Below, in pieces: positions 1-12,192 of a DNA stretch of 64,000 nucleotides. Where the stretch lies: the NCBI GenBank assembly GCA_961205875.1, contig OY540813.1, positions 7,287,001 to 7,351,000 of the forward strand. Direction: 5' to 3'. Origin of the DNA: Sialis fuliginosa (lineage: Eukaryota; Arthropoda; Insecta; Megaloptera; Sialidae). A program made the translations under genes and the position numbers. Position 1 is the stretch's first letter, and every line of letters starts with the position of its first letter. Below the pieces are notes generated by a model, which saw nothing but the letters and a program-made list of their open reading frames with translations, searched no databases and had not been told where the DNA came from.

Positions 1-15
1 AGCAAAATGGAAATG

Positions 16-290
16 CAAAATTTAATTTTTTTTTCTAGTAGGTATGAATTTTTTCACTCATTAAAAGTAATTATCTATTTTTATTTGTACTTGTATCACG
101 TAGATCTAATCGATAACTATAATTTGAGACCAAAACCCGCGTGGTAGTTGCTCTGAGTCTCGAGATATACTGCTTATAAATTTATGCTAACGCACAAACT
201 GATCTCAGCGCGTTACATCACGTTTTTGAAAAGCCCATCCATTATCTAGCGTAAAACACTAGACGTTATTCATGTCAAAAATGAAAGTAT
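16..290 (+). repeat. dispersed repeat A, copy 1
   Basis: This copy shares most of its length with copies at 22046-22310 (inverted) and 29073-29216. Shared marks include GAGACCAAAACCCGCGTGG, the CTCGAGATATACTG region, GCGCGTTACATCA and the end GACGTTATTCATGTCAAAA. It has no coding content. The class is unknown; it could be a SINE or a MITE. Confidence 0.75.
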
Positions 291-2346
291 GTGTATTAAA
301 AAAACATTGGATACCCACAAAAATACATAAAAAATATTTAATTATAAATATCCTGAAATTTTATTTTTATTAGAACTTATATATTTTTATTGCTATCGTG
401 TATTCCTTGAGGTCCGCTAATCCCAGTATACAAAAAGCTGATCTGGAGTCTAAACAATTAAAAAATATGATGGATAAATACAATATATACTTATAAGTAA
501 ATAAATATTAAATGAAAGAAAATCAAATAATGGACATATTTTTTGTACACAATGTTGACTGCTCTACTCGGCAAATCAAAGACAGAAAATATCCTTTCAG
601 ACAGTTTTTATGGTATAAAATACAAGCCAAGTGTAGAAGAGAGGACAAATAATCCTTACCCTTAGGCCATTCACAAATATTCCGCATTTTATTAAAGGGC
701 GTCTCTTCACAACCTCGAAGCCACGATATTATTCATTTCACAAAACGCCTTTGGTTATAACTTTGCAATTTTCTCGCCGTAGAATGACGCAAGGTACAAC
801 CTATTAGACCTCAACCCGTGTGTTAATATATCTGATGTACTAGGGATGCTTAAACTTACTAAAACATTATTATTTATGTTATTGAACTTAAATTTTAATT
901 AACATACATTTGAATTCATTTTTCCGATTTTCTTTAAATTTCGATAATCTTAAAACCTTATGACTATAATTTCATATTTCTAGCTGTTCTTGAAGTGCCC
1001 ACACTTTTTCTGGAAAATACGTACATACATACATATAGGTATATAATACGGACTTTTTTTATATACATACATAAATTATAAATTAAATTTTTTTGTAATT
1101 TTACTGGAGTAGGAAAATTAATATTGAAATAAAACGACCGGATAGGTATGTATGTTTTCACAAGCCTTATTAAAATATAGGTATTGTACACACATGTTAT
1201 AATATATATTTAAAAAACTAAAATAACAACTAAGTAAGGCAAGCTTGAGGGCTGTATTTAATATTTAATATTTTAACACAAACCACACAGAACTTTGTTT
1301 ATTTTGACGAAACGTGAAATGCTTTATTCTTTATGGAAATTTTCCCCAATTTAAATTTTGAAGAAGAGTTACACAGCACGAATGTTTTTGTACTGTTCTT
1401 ACATCGTCTGGACTTGGTATTATTTTTGTAATATATTTTTATATGCATTTGAGCTTTTGTTGTTAAAATATATTAAATTTTTGTCTTCTGGATGCCGAAT
1501 GGAATCTGAAAGATCATCTGCTGAGTGATATTTATGTAGCAGTGACAGTGTTATCAGAGCTGCGAAAAGTAAATGGGATAACATAAGGTTCTAAAACAAA
1601 CAACAAATGCTTGTATCATTTTTATACAAATATTTAATATATAAATTTGAAATTATTTATATTTTTTGATTAGAAAAGCAATTAAAACAAAGAAAAGAAA
1701 TACAATTTTTCAATTATTTGTCTTACAATTAGTCTCGAGGTGAAAAAGATATGATTATTTTTTTTCCAAATACTTATTATCTGGTAAACTTATGTTGATA
1801 ATTTTTTTAAAATTAGCTTAAATTTCTTAAATTTCATTAAGCCAATTAAATTTTTTTATACCACGAATCCTTACAAGAGGGAGGTTAGATCAATCGACGT
1901 CCCATAAAATAATTAAGAACATTTTTCAACCACATTATTTTTTCTTACTGAATTACTAGCTATTAGATACATTTTTACACACTGTAACATTCGATTAAAA
2001 TGTTTGAATTTGCGAAGTTAGAGTAACTTGAAATATATTTTTTCCTTCGAGTTTTCTTTTTGGTAGCGTAGGAGAATAATATAAAAATACGTTGAAGGTT
2101 TAACTTTTAGATGGTTCATATACACACGCACACTATTGGGTATATGTATGGAAAGTTATGTAACGTGAGTTGGTAAAAGTTTTTAGAATGTTCAAACTGG
2201 ATTTGTACAGTCAAATAAACTTACATACCTAGACATACCTGATGCCAAGGAATGTGCTATATTGTGCATGTATATTCTAAAATATACGGTAGGATAAATG
2301 TATCTACAATATATAACACATCGAATAATACGAACATAATTTTAAT
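291..2346. other. AT-rich intergenic DNA, no gene seen
   Basis: AT-rich sequence with short tatatac/catacat runs. A slightly GC-richer patch lies at about 640-830. All open frames are short and low in complexity. No repeat relation was found. Confidence 0.6.
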
Positions 2347-2348
2347 TA

Positions 2349-3383
2349 CACCGTGATAATTATAAACAAATGAAAACGCTTAAATATTTTTATAATAAAG
2401 TTTCAGTTAAGTTTTTCTCAAATTCTTAAAAAGACATATTTATTGAAAATTTATAATAAGTGTTTAGGAATAATTCATCCTTTAACTTTGATAACTAGCT
2501 CCAATCTTCATTCAGTCATTGCAAGCGGCATGCACTGTTTTCTTTGTCATTTTGTCCCAAATTTTGAAAATAACATTCTTAAATTGCTGCAAATTTTAGA
2601 ATTTGTAATCTGGGAACTTAGACAATATATTTGATCATACAAAATAATCTGAGGTTTATAATCGGGAGGCCATTCATTTTTCAACAATAATAATCATCTC
2701 TAAATAAATGTTTGGCATTTGGCATGACATTTATCTTCAATTCTTCCTCCAAGTAGTATTTGCATTGATTTTGATGCTTTTTTCGCTAAAAATTAAGGGT
2801 AATTTTATCTTAGGCTGATGGCAACCCAAACTATGACCGACGGAGCATTCTGGAATCTTGGAACGTGTATTTTGTCTTCCAGGATGTCCTCAATCCTAGC
2901 AGACCAAAATCTGTCATTCTGGGAGTTGTGGGATTGCTCCAGAACAAATAACTTCTCATTAGAAAATATAAAATGAAAGTATGAAGTTTACGTTTTTTGA
3001 AAGGCTTTAGTTTTAAATAATCTTTGAATATTTTTCGAACAGTTTCACGGTTGATTTCCAGTTCCCTAGCTGCTTTCTTTGCAGATCGAGCACAATTTCG
3101 GCGAACTCGCTCTCTGATGACTTAAGTGGTTGCTAGGGTCGTTACGATGAGTTTACGTCCCATTATTGGGTGGTCATTATTAGTACCTGTTTCCAGAAAT
3201 CAATTGATAGTACGATATACCATTATTTATTAATTATTATTATAACTAATTTAAATTGCATAGTTATTTTACATGATATACTAGATAATATTTTAATTGT
3301 TTTTTTTATTATAAAGAATGGGTTGCTAAAAATAATGGCACATCGTCGATAAAGAGTTGTATCAGAATATAATTATCACGGTG
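2349..3383 (-). mobile_element. Tc1/mariner-type DNA transposon relic
   Basis: The element ends in 15-base inverted repeats CACCGTGATAATTAT, identical at both ends and each flanked by TA, the target duplication of the Tc1/mariner superfamily. On the minus strand, about 3130-2440, pieces of the transposase are readable. The helix-turn-helix part reads AARELEINRETVRKIFKDYL followed by LKPFKKRK. A catalytic-core piece reads NAPSVIVWVAIS, then PLIFSEKSIKINAN, close to the usual 'PSVMVWGGIS' and 'VKIN' motifs. The frame is interrupted by several stops and frame changes and a shortened C-terminal half, so it cannot encode a working enzyme. At about 1035 bases it is shorter than a typical 1.3-kb autonomous element. 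Confidence 0.85.
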
Positions 3384-3385
3384 TA

Positions 3386-4589
3386 CACATATATAATAGA
3401 TAAAAAAGTACACTATTAATTTTATTTCATTGTAATTACAAAATGTATCACAAGATAAATTTTAATATATTCTCTAACATCAAATGCCATCTGTACGCTG
3501 CTATAAAATTTTTACCACAATGAAATGAAAGAAATCGTTACCAAAATGTATCTAATAAGAATCTATCCTCGCGTTAAAGTATAGTACACAAGATAGCTAA
3601 AAGAACGCCAACGTCGCCAAAAAGAATCCAATATGTAACGCTACTTTAAAAAAAGAAAATATAAAATAGGTAATTTAATTTTGTCAAGGCACGTGTACTT
3701 TAAAAGTCATAGCGCTTTAGCGTTAGCAAATTACACCGACGTAGTACACATGTAACAAAAAGCAATTACATTCGAGAATAAAATAAATACACTCGTATCT
3801 GAAACTTTATTATCTTACACATAGATATAAATAAAACAAGGATGAGACACATATAACGTCCAATCAAATAAAATAACACTGTGAATAGATGTGTTAACAA
3901 ACCGTATAAAAACATTATGATATTGTAAAGAAAACAAAGAATGTATATCTTACAGGAAATAACGAAGATGTCGTAAAAGATTATCCAAGAGAAGTTTCCG
4001 AGTCTTCCTTTACGACAGGTTTCTGCTAAAGTTCAACTCTGATGTTGGAACATTATTGGGTTTCAACTCAGATGTCCAGTAGAGCTGTCAACGGATATTG
4101 GCGAGAGGTAATAATATTATATCCCCGCGAACCTTTTGTTCATATTGTTTTCAAATTAAACTACAATATTATTTTTATTTGACGGCACGTCAGTCAAACT
4201 CTCGGAAGAAATATTTTTTCTTAGTTACGCTTCAAGGCACAAATATTGTATTGTGTGTATAAATACACGTATGGGGATTGGCGTGTGTGTGTGGAAAAAC
4301 AAATATTGGAGAATAGAATGTAATATATCACAAAATATAACAGGATTTGAAGCTCTTCTATAATTGCTGTTTTTGATGTGTTTATATGTAATTGTTTCGT
4401 ATAACAATGTGTTACAATTAAAACAATTAGTCGTTATAATTACCTATATTAATAATGATACGTTAAATATTAATATCTTTCATAATAACATCAGTTTTCA
4501 AATTAGTATGCAAGGAAAAACAAAATACCTATTCAATATTTATCAATTGTAATACAAATAATAAATACATGACTCATAGGCAGAAGTTA
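3386..4589. other. AT-rich intergenic DNA, no gene seen
   Basis: Featureless AT-rich sequence. A GC-richer patch at about 3970-4110 holds an imperfect direct repeat (TTCAACTCTGATGTTGGAAC / TTTCAACTCAGATGTCCAG). No reading frame is convincing. Confidence 0.55.
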
Positions 4590-4597
4590 CTTATTAT

Positions 4598-4879
4598 TAG
4601 AGATTGGAAAAATAGTTTTTCAACTATTGCGTAAAAATGCATTTAATATAATTTATATCTCCACCGTTTTCAGAAAACTGGTTTGATTGAACACAATTTG
4701 AAATCAACTATTTGCAACTACCTTTCCAACTATTTTAAAACTATTTGCGACACTTTTTACTGATTCGTTTGCATTTATTATTATTAAATCGTAAAAAAAC
4801 TATTTACCATACTATTTTCTAAAAAAAATTCAACTAGTAACTATTTCATTGAAAATAACAATTATTTTTCCAACCTCTA
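4598..4879. mobile_element. hAT-type MITE, copy 1
   Basis: A 282-base non-coding element with inverted ends starting TAGAGATTGGAAAAATAG. It is flanked by an exact 8-base direct repeat, CTTATTAT (4590-4597 and 4880-4887). An 8-base duplication and TAGAGATNGG-like ends are typical of the hAT superfamily. The interior is built of AACTATTT-like motifs. It shares nearly its whole length with the copy at 16900-17177. Confidence 0.88.
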
Positions 4880-4930
4880 CTTATTATTAATGACTAACTG
4901 AGTGTCTTTACCCAGTAGTGGGCTAAGGCT

Positions 4931-4946
4931 GGGGGGGGGGGGGGGG
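4931..4946 (+). repeat. poly-G tract (16 G)
   Basis: Sixteen consecutive G in otherwise AT-rich DNA. Able in principle to form a G-quadruplex, and also a common place for sequencing or length errors. Confidence 0.95.
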
Positions 4947-5774
4947 TAGTAGAAAATAATTACATTAAATCAATAATTAAAATAGATAACAAATTGTTTT
5001 CATACCCAAAAACTATTTTCTAATATAAATACAACATTGTTTTCGTTTCAGTGTTAAATCTTCGTAATAAAGTTGAAACCTACACATGGTATAATTCCCT
5101 CCTTGAAGTAATTGAGAACGATTTCATTCCATTTAAAAAGATAACGGGATTATTCTAGTAATCTTATTCACAAACTCGGCAATTTTCTGCCAACGTTAAA
5201 AACTTTTGAATAATAATTTTTCGATTAGCTGCGGGAATAACATTTCATTGTATTATCATTTCCTTTTACTTTCGTATTGATTTTCATTCTAATAATATTT
5301 ACCATAAAAAATTAATTCATTGTTAATTTATCTACTACTATTAAAATTTTATAATAATTAAAATATACAGGCAGATATTTACGTCACTGAAGCAAGATTA
5401 AGCATGGATAACTGGAGGGTCAGAAGTACCCTGGGGCAATCAGGGTAGTAAATAGTCGTGAGGCGCATTTTGTCCACAGGTATCATCCTAGGTACACATG
5501 ATAGTTTCTAAAATTATACATTTATTTACAAATCGCTCACATACAGTCCCGTCTGTAACTAAATATTAGATGAAGCTAATTATACTTACAGCTGTCACTG
5601 TAGTGTATAATTGTAAATCTGATTTAACTATAGAATTATTTTCTAAATCTATAAGTATAGCTCAACTTAGAAATTATATTATATGCGAGTTGTTTTTGCC
5701 GTTAATTACTATATATCTTATCATAATTTTTGCATGAAAATAATATATGATTCAAATTCCTTTGCTTTATTGTT
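4947..5774. other. AT-rich intergenic DNA, no gene seen
   Basis: No gene. The stretch 5380-5480 (aagcatggataactggaggg...) is a GC-richer fragment with no recognised family. Confidence 0.5.
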
Positions 5775-6217
5775 GCATGCACAATTTATATTACTTATAG
5801 TTTCGCTCTGTCCATCCGTCTGTCTGTCTATATAAATACTATACCTATTAAGATGAATTTTGGTATACGGACGTAGGTTGATGACCCAAAAATAGAAATG
5901 ATGAGATTTTTGAAAAAACAATTTTTGGCCCCTCTTCCCATAGACTGAAAAGTATATTCAAAAATGTATTTTCTCTTTCCCCACTGATTGGGGTATTTTT
6001 AGATAACTCTCCTAAAATACAACAAAAAATGTTTTAAGACCTTTTGATTTTAACCCTTCAATCATGAAACGAACACATACTTTTTTATGAAGATTATATC
6101 TTTCGCCTACATGCAAAAGCTTTTGATACATACGTATTATCAAGTAGAGAATGCTAGTGAGAACGACTACGGAGCCCTATAATGTGCGTGCCCAACACGC
6201 ACTTGGCCGTTTTTATT
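5775..6217 (+). repeat. lepidopteran-type dispersed repeat
   Basis: Starts at a CCATCCGTCTGTCTGTCTAT run and ends GGAGCCCTATAATGTGCGTG, then CACGCACTTGGCCG. This matches the pattern of a common lepidopteran repeat that ends 'acggaaccct...cgactcgcacttggccgg'. It is non-coding. The middle resembles decayed 3'-end sequence of a non-LTR family. Relatives of its 5' part are at 39716 and 60253. Confidence 0.6.
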
Positions 6218-6955
6218 TTTAAAACATTTCATATAAAATTACATTTTTGGTTAACCTCTCTCCAGTACTCCCGCCAAAATTGAAATTCTTAAAGCCATTA
6301 TCACCCCTTCAGCTTTATGTTGATTTTCCTTGGGGGTGTCGATCTATATTTTTATCCAAGCGAATTTCCCAGTAGGCACATATCACTCTCATGACAAAAA
6401 ATCGAATTTTTTTTTTGTATTGCAGAATAAAAAATTATAATATATATAAAAAATAAAAAAAATCAGTGGCTCTTTTTTTTAAAGAACATTCGCTTACCGC
6501 ATAGATTTCGCGGACAAGATTTTTATTTTTTAAATAGATCTCAACATTTTAAAATATATATGTGGATATATGTATATCGACCCAAGTTTAAAATGCTCTG
6601 ACTAAAATTAATTGAATCATTTAAATTAATCTTTCTTTTATCATTATATTAACCTTTAAAATCAAAATGTCCTCTAAGCCGTTGAGAATAACCTTCAAAC
6701 TTGAACAACTCTGACTCTTAATACTTACTTATACAATTAAAATTCTACTTATATTAATGTTTTATATATGTATGTATAAATATTACTTTATTGACAAAGT
6801 TTTTTTTAAATGTTTTAGTTGACAAACAATATTAGAAAACACTATTTTGTAGAAGATATTATACAAGTGTCTAAATTCTAATTTCACATTAATATCTTAT
6901 ATGTATATAGGTATATAAACACCGATTTGAGTTTATGAATATTGCCTTTATACTA
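6218..6955. other. AT-rich intergenic DNA, no gene seen
   Basis: Poly-A/poly-T-rich sequence, probably eroded repeat flank. No gene or boundary could be defined. Confidence 0.5.
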
Positions 6956-7266
6956 ATTGGGTTTTTTGGTCAATAGAAACAAATTTTATATTAAATATTT
7001 ATATAAATTTATCAGCATATATCATTAGTTTTGGAAACAACTGTTTCTTCTTCAGTGCAGTTTTTAAATGAAATTATCAATGCACAATATTTTTCTTATT
7101 TTTAAAATTCGAGATTTTATTTACATATTTTAATAAAAATAAGAAAAATATAGTGCATTTTTATTATTTTATTTAAAAACTGCATTGAGGTAGGAACAGT
7201 TGTTTCCGATATGTATGCTAATAAATGTATATATTTAATATAAATTTTGTAATACCCAAAAATAAT
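6956..7266. repeat. imperfect 0.3-kb inverted repeat (foldback)
   Basis: The two halves pair over most of their length: AACAACTGTTTCTTCTTCAG and TGCAGTTTTTAAAT on the left against ATTTAAAAACTGCA and GGAACAGTTGTTTCC on the right. Outer arms pair as AATTTTATATTAAATATTTA against TAAATGTATATATTTAATAT. Ends are near TTTTTGG / CCAAAAA. Non-coding; a palindromic MITE is likely. Confidence 0.75.
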
Positions 7267-7737
7267 AAATTTAATATAAACATATTACAGTATTTTACTG
7301 TAATTTTGGAGTACAATATATAAATAGAACATTTATTTAAAATAATCTGATTTTAGTTTCATAGTGATCTTTGTTGAAATCTAATGTACATAAGTACATC
7401 AAAAGAAAGCGAAAATAGCTTTCGAATCTTTTAATACGTATATTATACCAGGACATATGTTGATAAGTTGCTAAGATTTAAATGGAATTATTCTTCTTTA
7501 ACAACCGTTTTTCTTTCAAGATAGTCTTGACTTTCTTTTAATCTTTTAAAACTTTTCTTGAACAAAAATTCAGAAATCTTTACAAGTATTTTTATTTTAT
7601 TAAACATGTACTTTCACTGCGTTAGTATATAGGAAAATATACATATATGTATTTATTGAAGTGAAACTTCTTTAGCGAAAGTATTGAAATGGAATGACCT
7701 CGACAGATTTAAATATTCAACACGTTTCAAAATAATT

Positions 7738-7960
7738 CAAAAAATTCAAAAATCGACGTCAGTAAACATTCGTATCAGGTTGAAAGATCGTTTTCAAAAA
7801 TAGGAGGTTTTCGTTCCAGACAAAAATTAATCGTAAATATAAAATTTCACCATTCTACGATTTGTCGTATTTAAGTTACAATGCTTACAGACAGACCGAC
7901 AAACACACAGACATCATGGTGAAAAAAATCGCCTTCACAATAATTATTTGTATATTTCAT
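7738..7960 (+). repeat. RTE-like repeat tail, copy 1
   Basis: Shares about 100 bases with 26922-27024 (AAAAATCGACGTCAGTAAAC, GGTTGAAAGATCG, CAAAAATAGGAGGTTTTC, CAGACAAAAATTAATC). It continues into an ACAGACAGACCGACAAACAC run like other non-LTR 3' tails. Confidence 0.65.
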
Positions 7961-8250
7961 ATACATGGGTATAAAAAAGCAAAAATATGTTATGTTAATA
8001 ATCAATTTTTATTAAATGAAGAATATTAGTTATTTGATATTGTCAAAGTCTAGTATCGAAATTATGAAATAAGAAATACTTCTCCATACATTCTTATACC
8101 GTTTCTTACAAATGTAATTCACAATATATTAAATAACCTTAAATAAAAACTCATACTTTGTTACTATAAATTTAAATTAGGGTTAAATTGTATAGAAAAA
8201 TGTAGCAGACATATATTTTGATTTGGAAAAGTCGAGTTGAGCGGTTGCAC

Positions 8251-8364
8251 ATGGCGTTTGATATCCCAGGTGCCTGTTCAGAAAGTGAATCGCGAAAGAA
8301 GAAACGTTCCAGTTGTAGATGGCAATCCTCCAGTGCGATAAATTCCAACAAAGGCGTTACCTAG
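8251..8364 (+). CDS. unrecognised 37-residue open frame, possible last exon
   Basis: The frame begins MAFDIPGACSESESRKKKR, a basic nuclear-signal-like stretch, and ends at a TAG. It stays open upstream to at least 8230. A second frame over the same GC-richer patch also looks protein-like (VPVQKVNRERRNVPVVDGN, preceded by gatatcccag), so the correct frame is uncertain. It may be an exon, a processed gene relic or chance. Confidence 0.15.
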   Translation: MAFDIPGACSESESRKKKRSSCRWQSSSAINSNKGVT

Positions 8365-10449
8365 CCCGTCGTCGTTTTATTATCGATCTGAAAGGACACT
8401 CATTTTATGGAGTTTTTTCTCCTACAACTGCATTAGAGCTATTAAACTAAAGAAAAGCTGTAAATTGAACGAGGAGTCAAGCTAAAGTCTGCAATCCTTT
8501 TGAAATAAATGTGTCTGAATAGCGAGAAATTGTTGGGGCTTTAAGGTGAGAGAGATAAGACTATTTTAATTCATATATTTCAGTGAAATTTACAAGAATT
8601 TTTAAATTAGATGCATGCTTTCAACTTTTAGAATGTGAATGATGTTCTCGAAAGAGTAATTTATTTTTTTGTTATCACAAATTTATAATTTTTGTAAGTT
8701 AGTTGGACGATTTAACTTCAATGTACTACCGACTTAAAAGATAAAATGGATTTTATAAAAGCACAAGTCTAAGGTTTTATTATAGTAAATCTCAAACTCT
8801 TAACTCGCATTAGAAATAAATAAACGTTAGCTATCTGGCTCGTTTTGTATTTACTTACATTTTACAATATAGAAATGAAATAATCATCCCTTGAAAATGA
8901 CAATATCAAAGATTTTTAATTTAAGTTTTTCGATATATCTGATAGTTATATAGAATAATGAAGAAACCGTTTTCAAGAAGTTGAAAAAATTTACTAGACA
9001 ACAAAGTTTCAGTATTAAAATCATCGCTCACACTTATTTAAAATTATATTGTTTCATTTGATCCGTTACCCCAAAAAATTGCCGACCCCTGCTTTTAAAA
9101 GAATGGAATATAAACGCATATCTACCTGAGAATTTCTATAAAACTGATGTTAAATTATAACTGTCTTTTCTTCGTAATTTGACTTGAATTTAATACACAT
9201 TTTCTTCTTTTGTGAGAAAAATATGACGTTAATATTATAATATCAGTTATGACAAATAACCTACAATAAATGGAAAAAATTAGCAGCTTTCTTGAAGACA
9301 GTTGGGAGTGACAATAAAAGAATGAGGTATATTTCAAATGTTCCAAAAGAATTAAAAATTTCTCTTAAATAAATTGGAGCGGTTTATAAATGTTTTCATA
9401 AAAAGAGTCATTTGTTTTAAAATTGGTAGAATTTTTTGTCATTCGCGTGTTTAAGTAAAATGTACAGTATACGGTTATAAAAGTGTAACCAATTGTAGAA
9501 ATTCTTCCTCTAGTAAAGTGGTTTCTTATACGCTCTTTTAGCTTTATGTAGGAGCTTTTTGATATTTTATTGCATTTCTGCAGTAAAGTTGAAACGTTAT
9601 TGATGATATACCTATATATAGTATATAACTTTGTAATTAATGGGTTAGTTTTATTAAACATTTATATAAACTTTTAAAAATTATAAATATATTTTTCTCT
9701 ATTTTGTAATCCACATTATGTTTTCTATATTATATTTATGTTTAGATTAGGAAGATACCCATATTTTTTATTAAAATAATATTATAAAACAATAAACATT
9801 ATAGAAAATCAACTACGTTATACATATTTCTAAATAATTGAGATTCTTAAACTGAATCTTTTTTTACCACAAAAAATAGTTTTAAAAAAGTCATTTTTGT
9901 CCTTTTCATGGCACTGTTCGAATTGAAAAAGACAGTCGGTGTGATTAAACGGACTGGGGTACATAAGTGGTATTTATTAAATATAATTTAATGCAAATTA
10001 AATAAAATTTTAATTATTAAGTCGTTGAACATGAAAGTTGTAGACAAAAAAACAACAATGTTTGTTAATGTTTTATAAATACAAGGAATAGATTTATTCA
10101 TCAAAGTATGCACCCATTTGGTCAATACATTTTTACCAAATAACTTACCAATAATGTTTGACTCAAATATATGTAATATTACACAAAACAACAAAAATAC
10201 AATAAGTATAATACCTCACTTTAGAATATTTTTCAAGAAACTATTTTTTTAGTTTTTTAAGACGAAAAATTATATTGTCAATACAAACATAGCACATGGA
10301 ACTAGGCAAATTCTATCTTTATGGTGTAGTCTATGGAGCTTAATGATACTAGCGTATCTCTCCCTATATATAACTCTCTCATAATTAAAAGTTTTGCCTT
10401 ATTGATATAATAAAATAAACTGATAAGAATTATCAAGTTCTTTTAAATA

Positions 10450-10644
10450 TTAAATACATTTAATATTATACATATGTACATTGAGTGAAAATAATAAAAC
10501 TCCATTTGAACTCCAAAGTATTAGCCAAGAGTAAAGTTGTTTCGTATCTATGATTCGACAGGCGCGCGTTTCTACGTTTGATTGGCCGTTGATTGATTTA
10601 ATTACGATATTTTGCTGATAACCGTCAGCCCCTCCTCCTTCCAT
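10450..10644 (-). CDS. unrecognised 64-residue open frame
   Basis: The frame begins MEGGGADGYQQNIVIKS and runs through GQSNVETRACRIIDT before becoming hydrophobic and low in complexity. The first 34 residues lie in a GC-richer patch (10545-10730) and look protein-like; the remainder may be read-through into intron or intergenic DNA. No strong donor follows the first part and no homologue is recognised. It could be a first coding exon. Confidence 0.2.
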   Translation of the reverse strand: MEGGGADGYQQNIVIKSINGQSNVETRACRIIDTKQLYSWLILWSSNGVLLFSLNVHMYNIKCI

Positions 10645-12105
10645 CTTAACTCACGTAATCCTAGCAAACTCCGCTAACGTTCCATTAACTTCTCAACTCT
10701 TCTGATTCCGCCCAGCTCTTGGACGTGACTCACACAAAAGTTTTTAAGTGATTTTATTTCTTTTCTCGCTGTTTTCGTAGTATATTAACAAATGCACGTG
10801 CTTTAAAAAATACTATTCCTTTCTATATATATAAAAATCTTTGTTTTAAACGATCTCTCTTTCTATATAGTTTCATGAGTTTCTTTTATATTTTCGTAAC
10901 CAATTTTTATCAAGTTTCAAGTTTCGTTCGCTACTAGATGGAAGTGTTGAAGGGAAAGAATATGGATGTTAAAAAGTTTGTTATCTTTTTTTATATATTA
11001 TATCATGTGTTCATTTGAAAATTTTTCATCTTAATATTTTTTAAACTAATTGTAAGTATTTAAAAAAAAATTAATTGATTTTGTATTGTTTTTTTGAGTT
11101 GGTGGAATTTTTCAAAATATATTATATGGAGAAAAACAAACTTTTGTCTTAAAAAAATCAAATATAAAAAATTTTAACTAGAGTTTTAATAGATAAAAAT
11201 AAACATTTTTTCTACTTTTTCTCGACAGTTATTAGTTTCCGAGTATAAAAAATAATAACAGTTTAAAAATAACCAATAATTTTTAAATATCTTGCAAACT
11301 TGAATTGCAAAAAACTATTTAACAATAAGATAAAAGTTACTTGTTTTTTTTTCTCACGAAATAAGATCCCATACTAAAAAAATGTTCCCATTAAAAAAAA
11401 TTCTTACTTAAACTATCTAATCATGCCATTTTGTTCCTGCCTCAAAAAATTTATTTGTGTTTCATGGCCACTATAGTATATTTACACTATTTTCAAAATG
11501 ATGTACGTGTATGTATGCCTGTATGTACGTACATTCGAGCCATTTTTTACGTGCACGAATTCTCGCAAATAAAAAATGCTATTGACTTCGTTGGGGTGTC
11601 AATTGAAGCAACTTGACGTGAATATGATCTGAAAGGAAGGATTTTCGAAATTTTGAATAAATTACTTTAAAACAATGTAGAATAACTTAATTGCCACCCT
11701 ATTCCTCAAAATCAATATATTTTTTTTTTAAACCTGGTTTTTAACTTAAAGTATTGCAACTAACGGAGGGTTAAAATCTTTAATCTATAATAATCAATTT
11801 TTGAAGAAGTAAATAATGATCAAGAATATAAGAATGAATTTCTATAGAAAATTTTTCTATACAATATCCTTTTCAAAGCGATATAGAAAAATATTGAAAA
11901 TATTCGATACCGAGTTAAAATTGTCTGCTACTTATCATAACATTGACATTCCGTCGTATTTACTGCACATACACACAGCTGAATTCTAAACTCCTTCTGC
12001 TAAATTTGTCACCGCCTACATCGTTTGTTATGCTTATACACCGGCACAAGATAAACAATATAGGTGTTTGTAAGGAAAACAAAAATATACCCGGTTACAA
12101 ACAAT

Positions 12106-12192
12106 ACTGCGCTCTCCCGGCACCAGATAGCGCGTTTGTGCTGCCGACACTGATCAGGACCGGCCTGGAAAAAGCCAGGTGGTTCTTTGAAA
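12106..12192. other. GC-rich patch, possible exon
   Basis: This short GC-rich patch stands out in AT-rich surroundings. On the minus strand an acceptor-like ctttttccag is followed by a frame reading VLISVGSTNALSGAGRAQYC, but the following donor (GTAACC) is weak. On the + strand a longer frame also crosses it. I recognise nothing in either strand. Confidence 0.15.

Noticed and set aside
2443-2634. 63-residue + strand open frame inside the Tc1/mariner relic
   Set aside because: It is antisense to the transposase remains, which are readable on the minus strand.
7040-7200. TGAGGTAGGAACAG, reminiscent of let-7
   Set aside because: Differs from let-7 after eight bases and lies in a transposon-like palindrome.
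9365-9661. 98-residue minus-strand open frame
   Set aside because: AT-driven Ile/Asn/Tyr/Lys-rich sequence without domain, splice signals or promoter.
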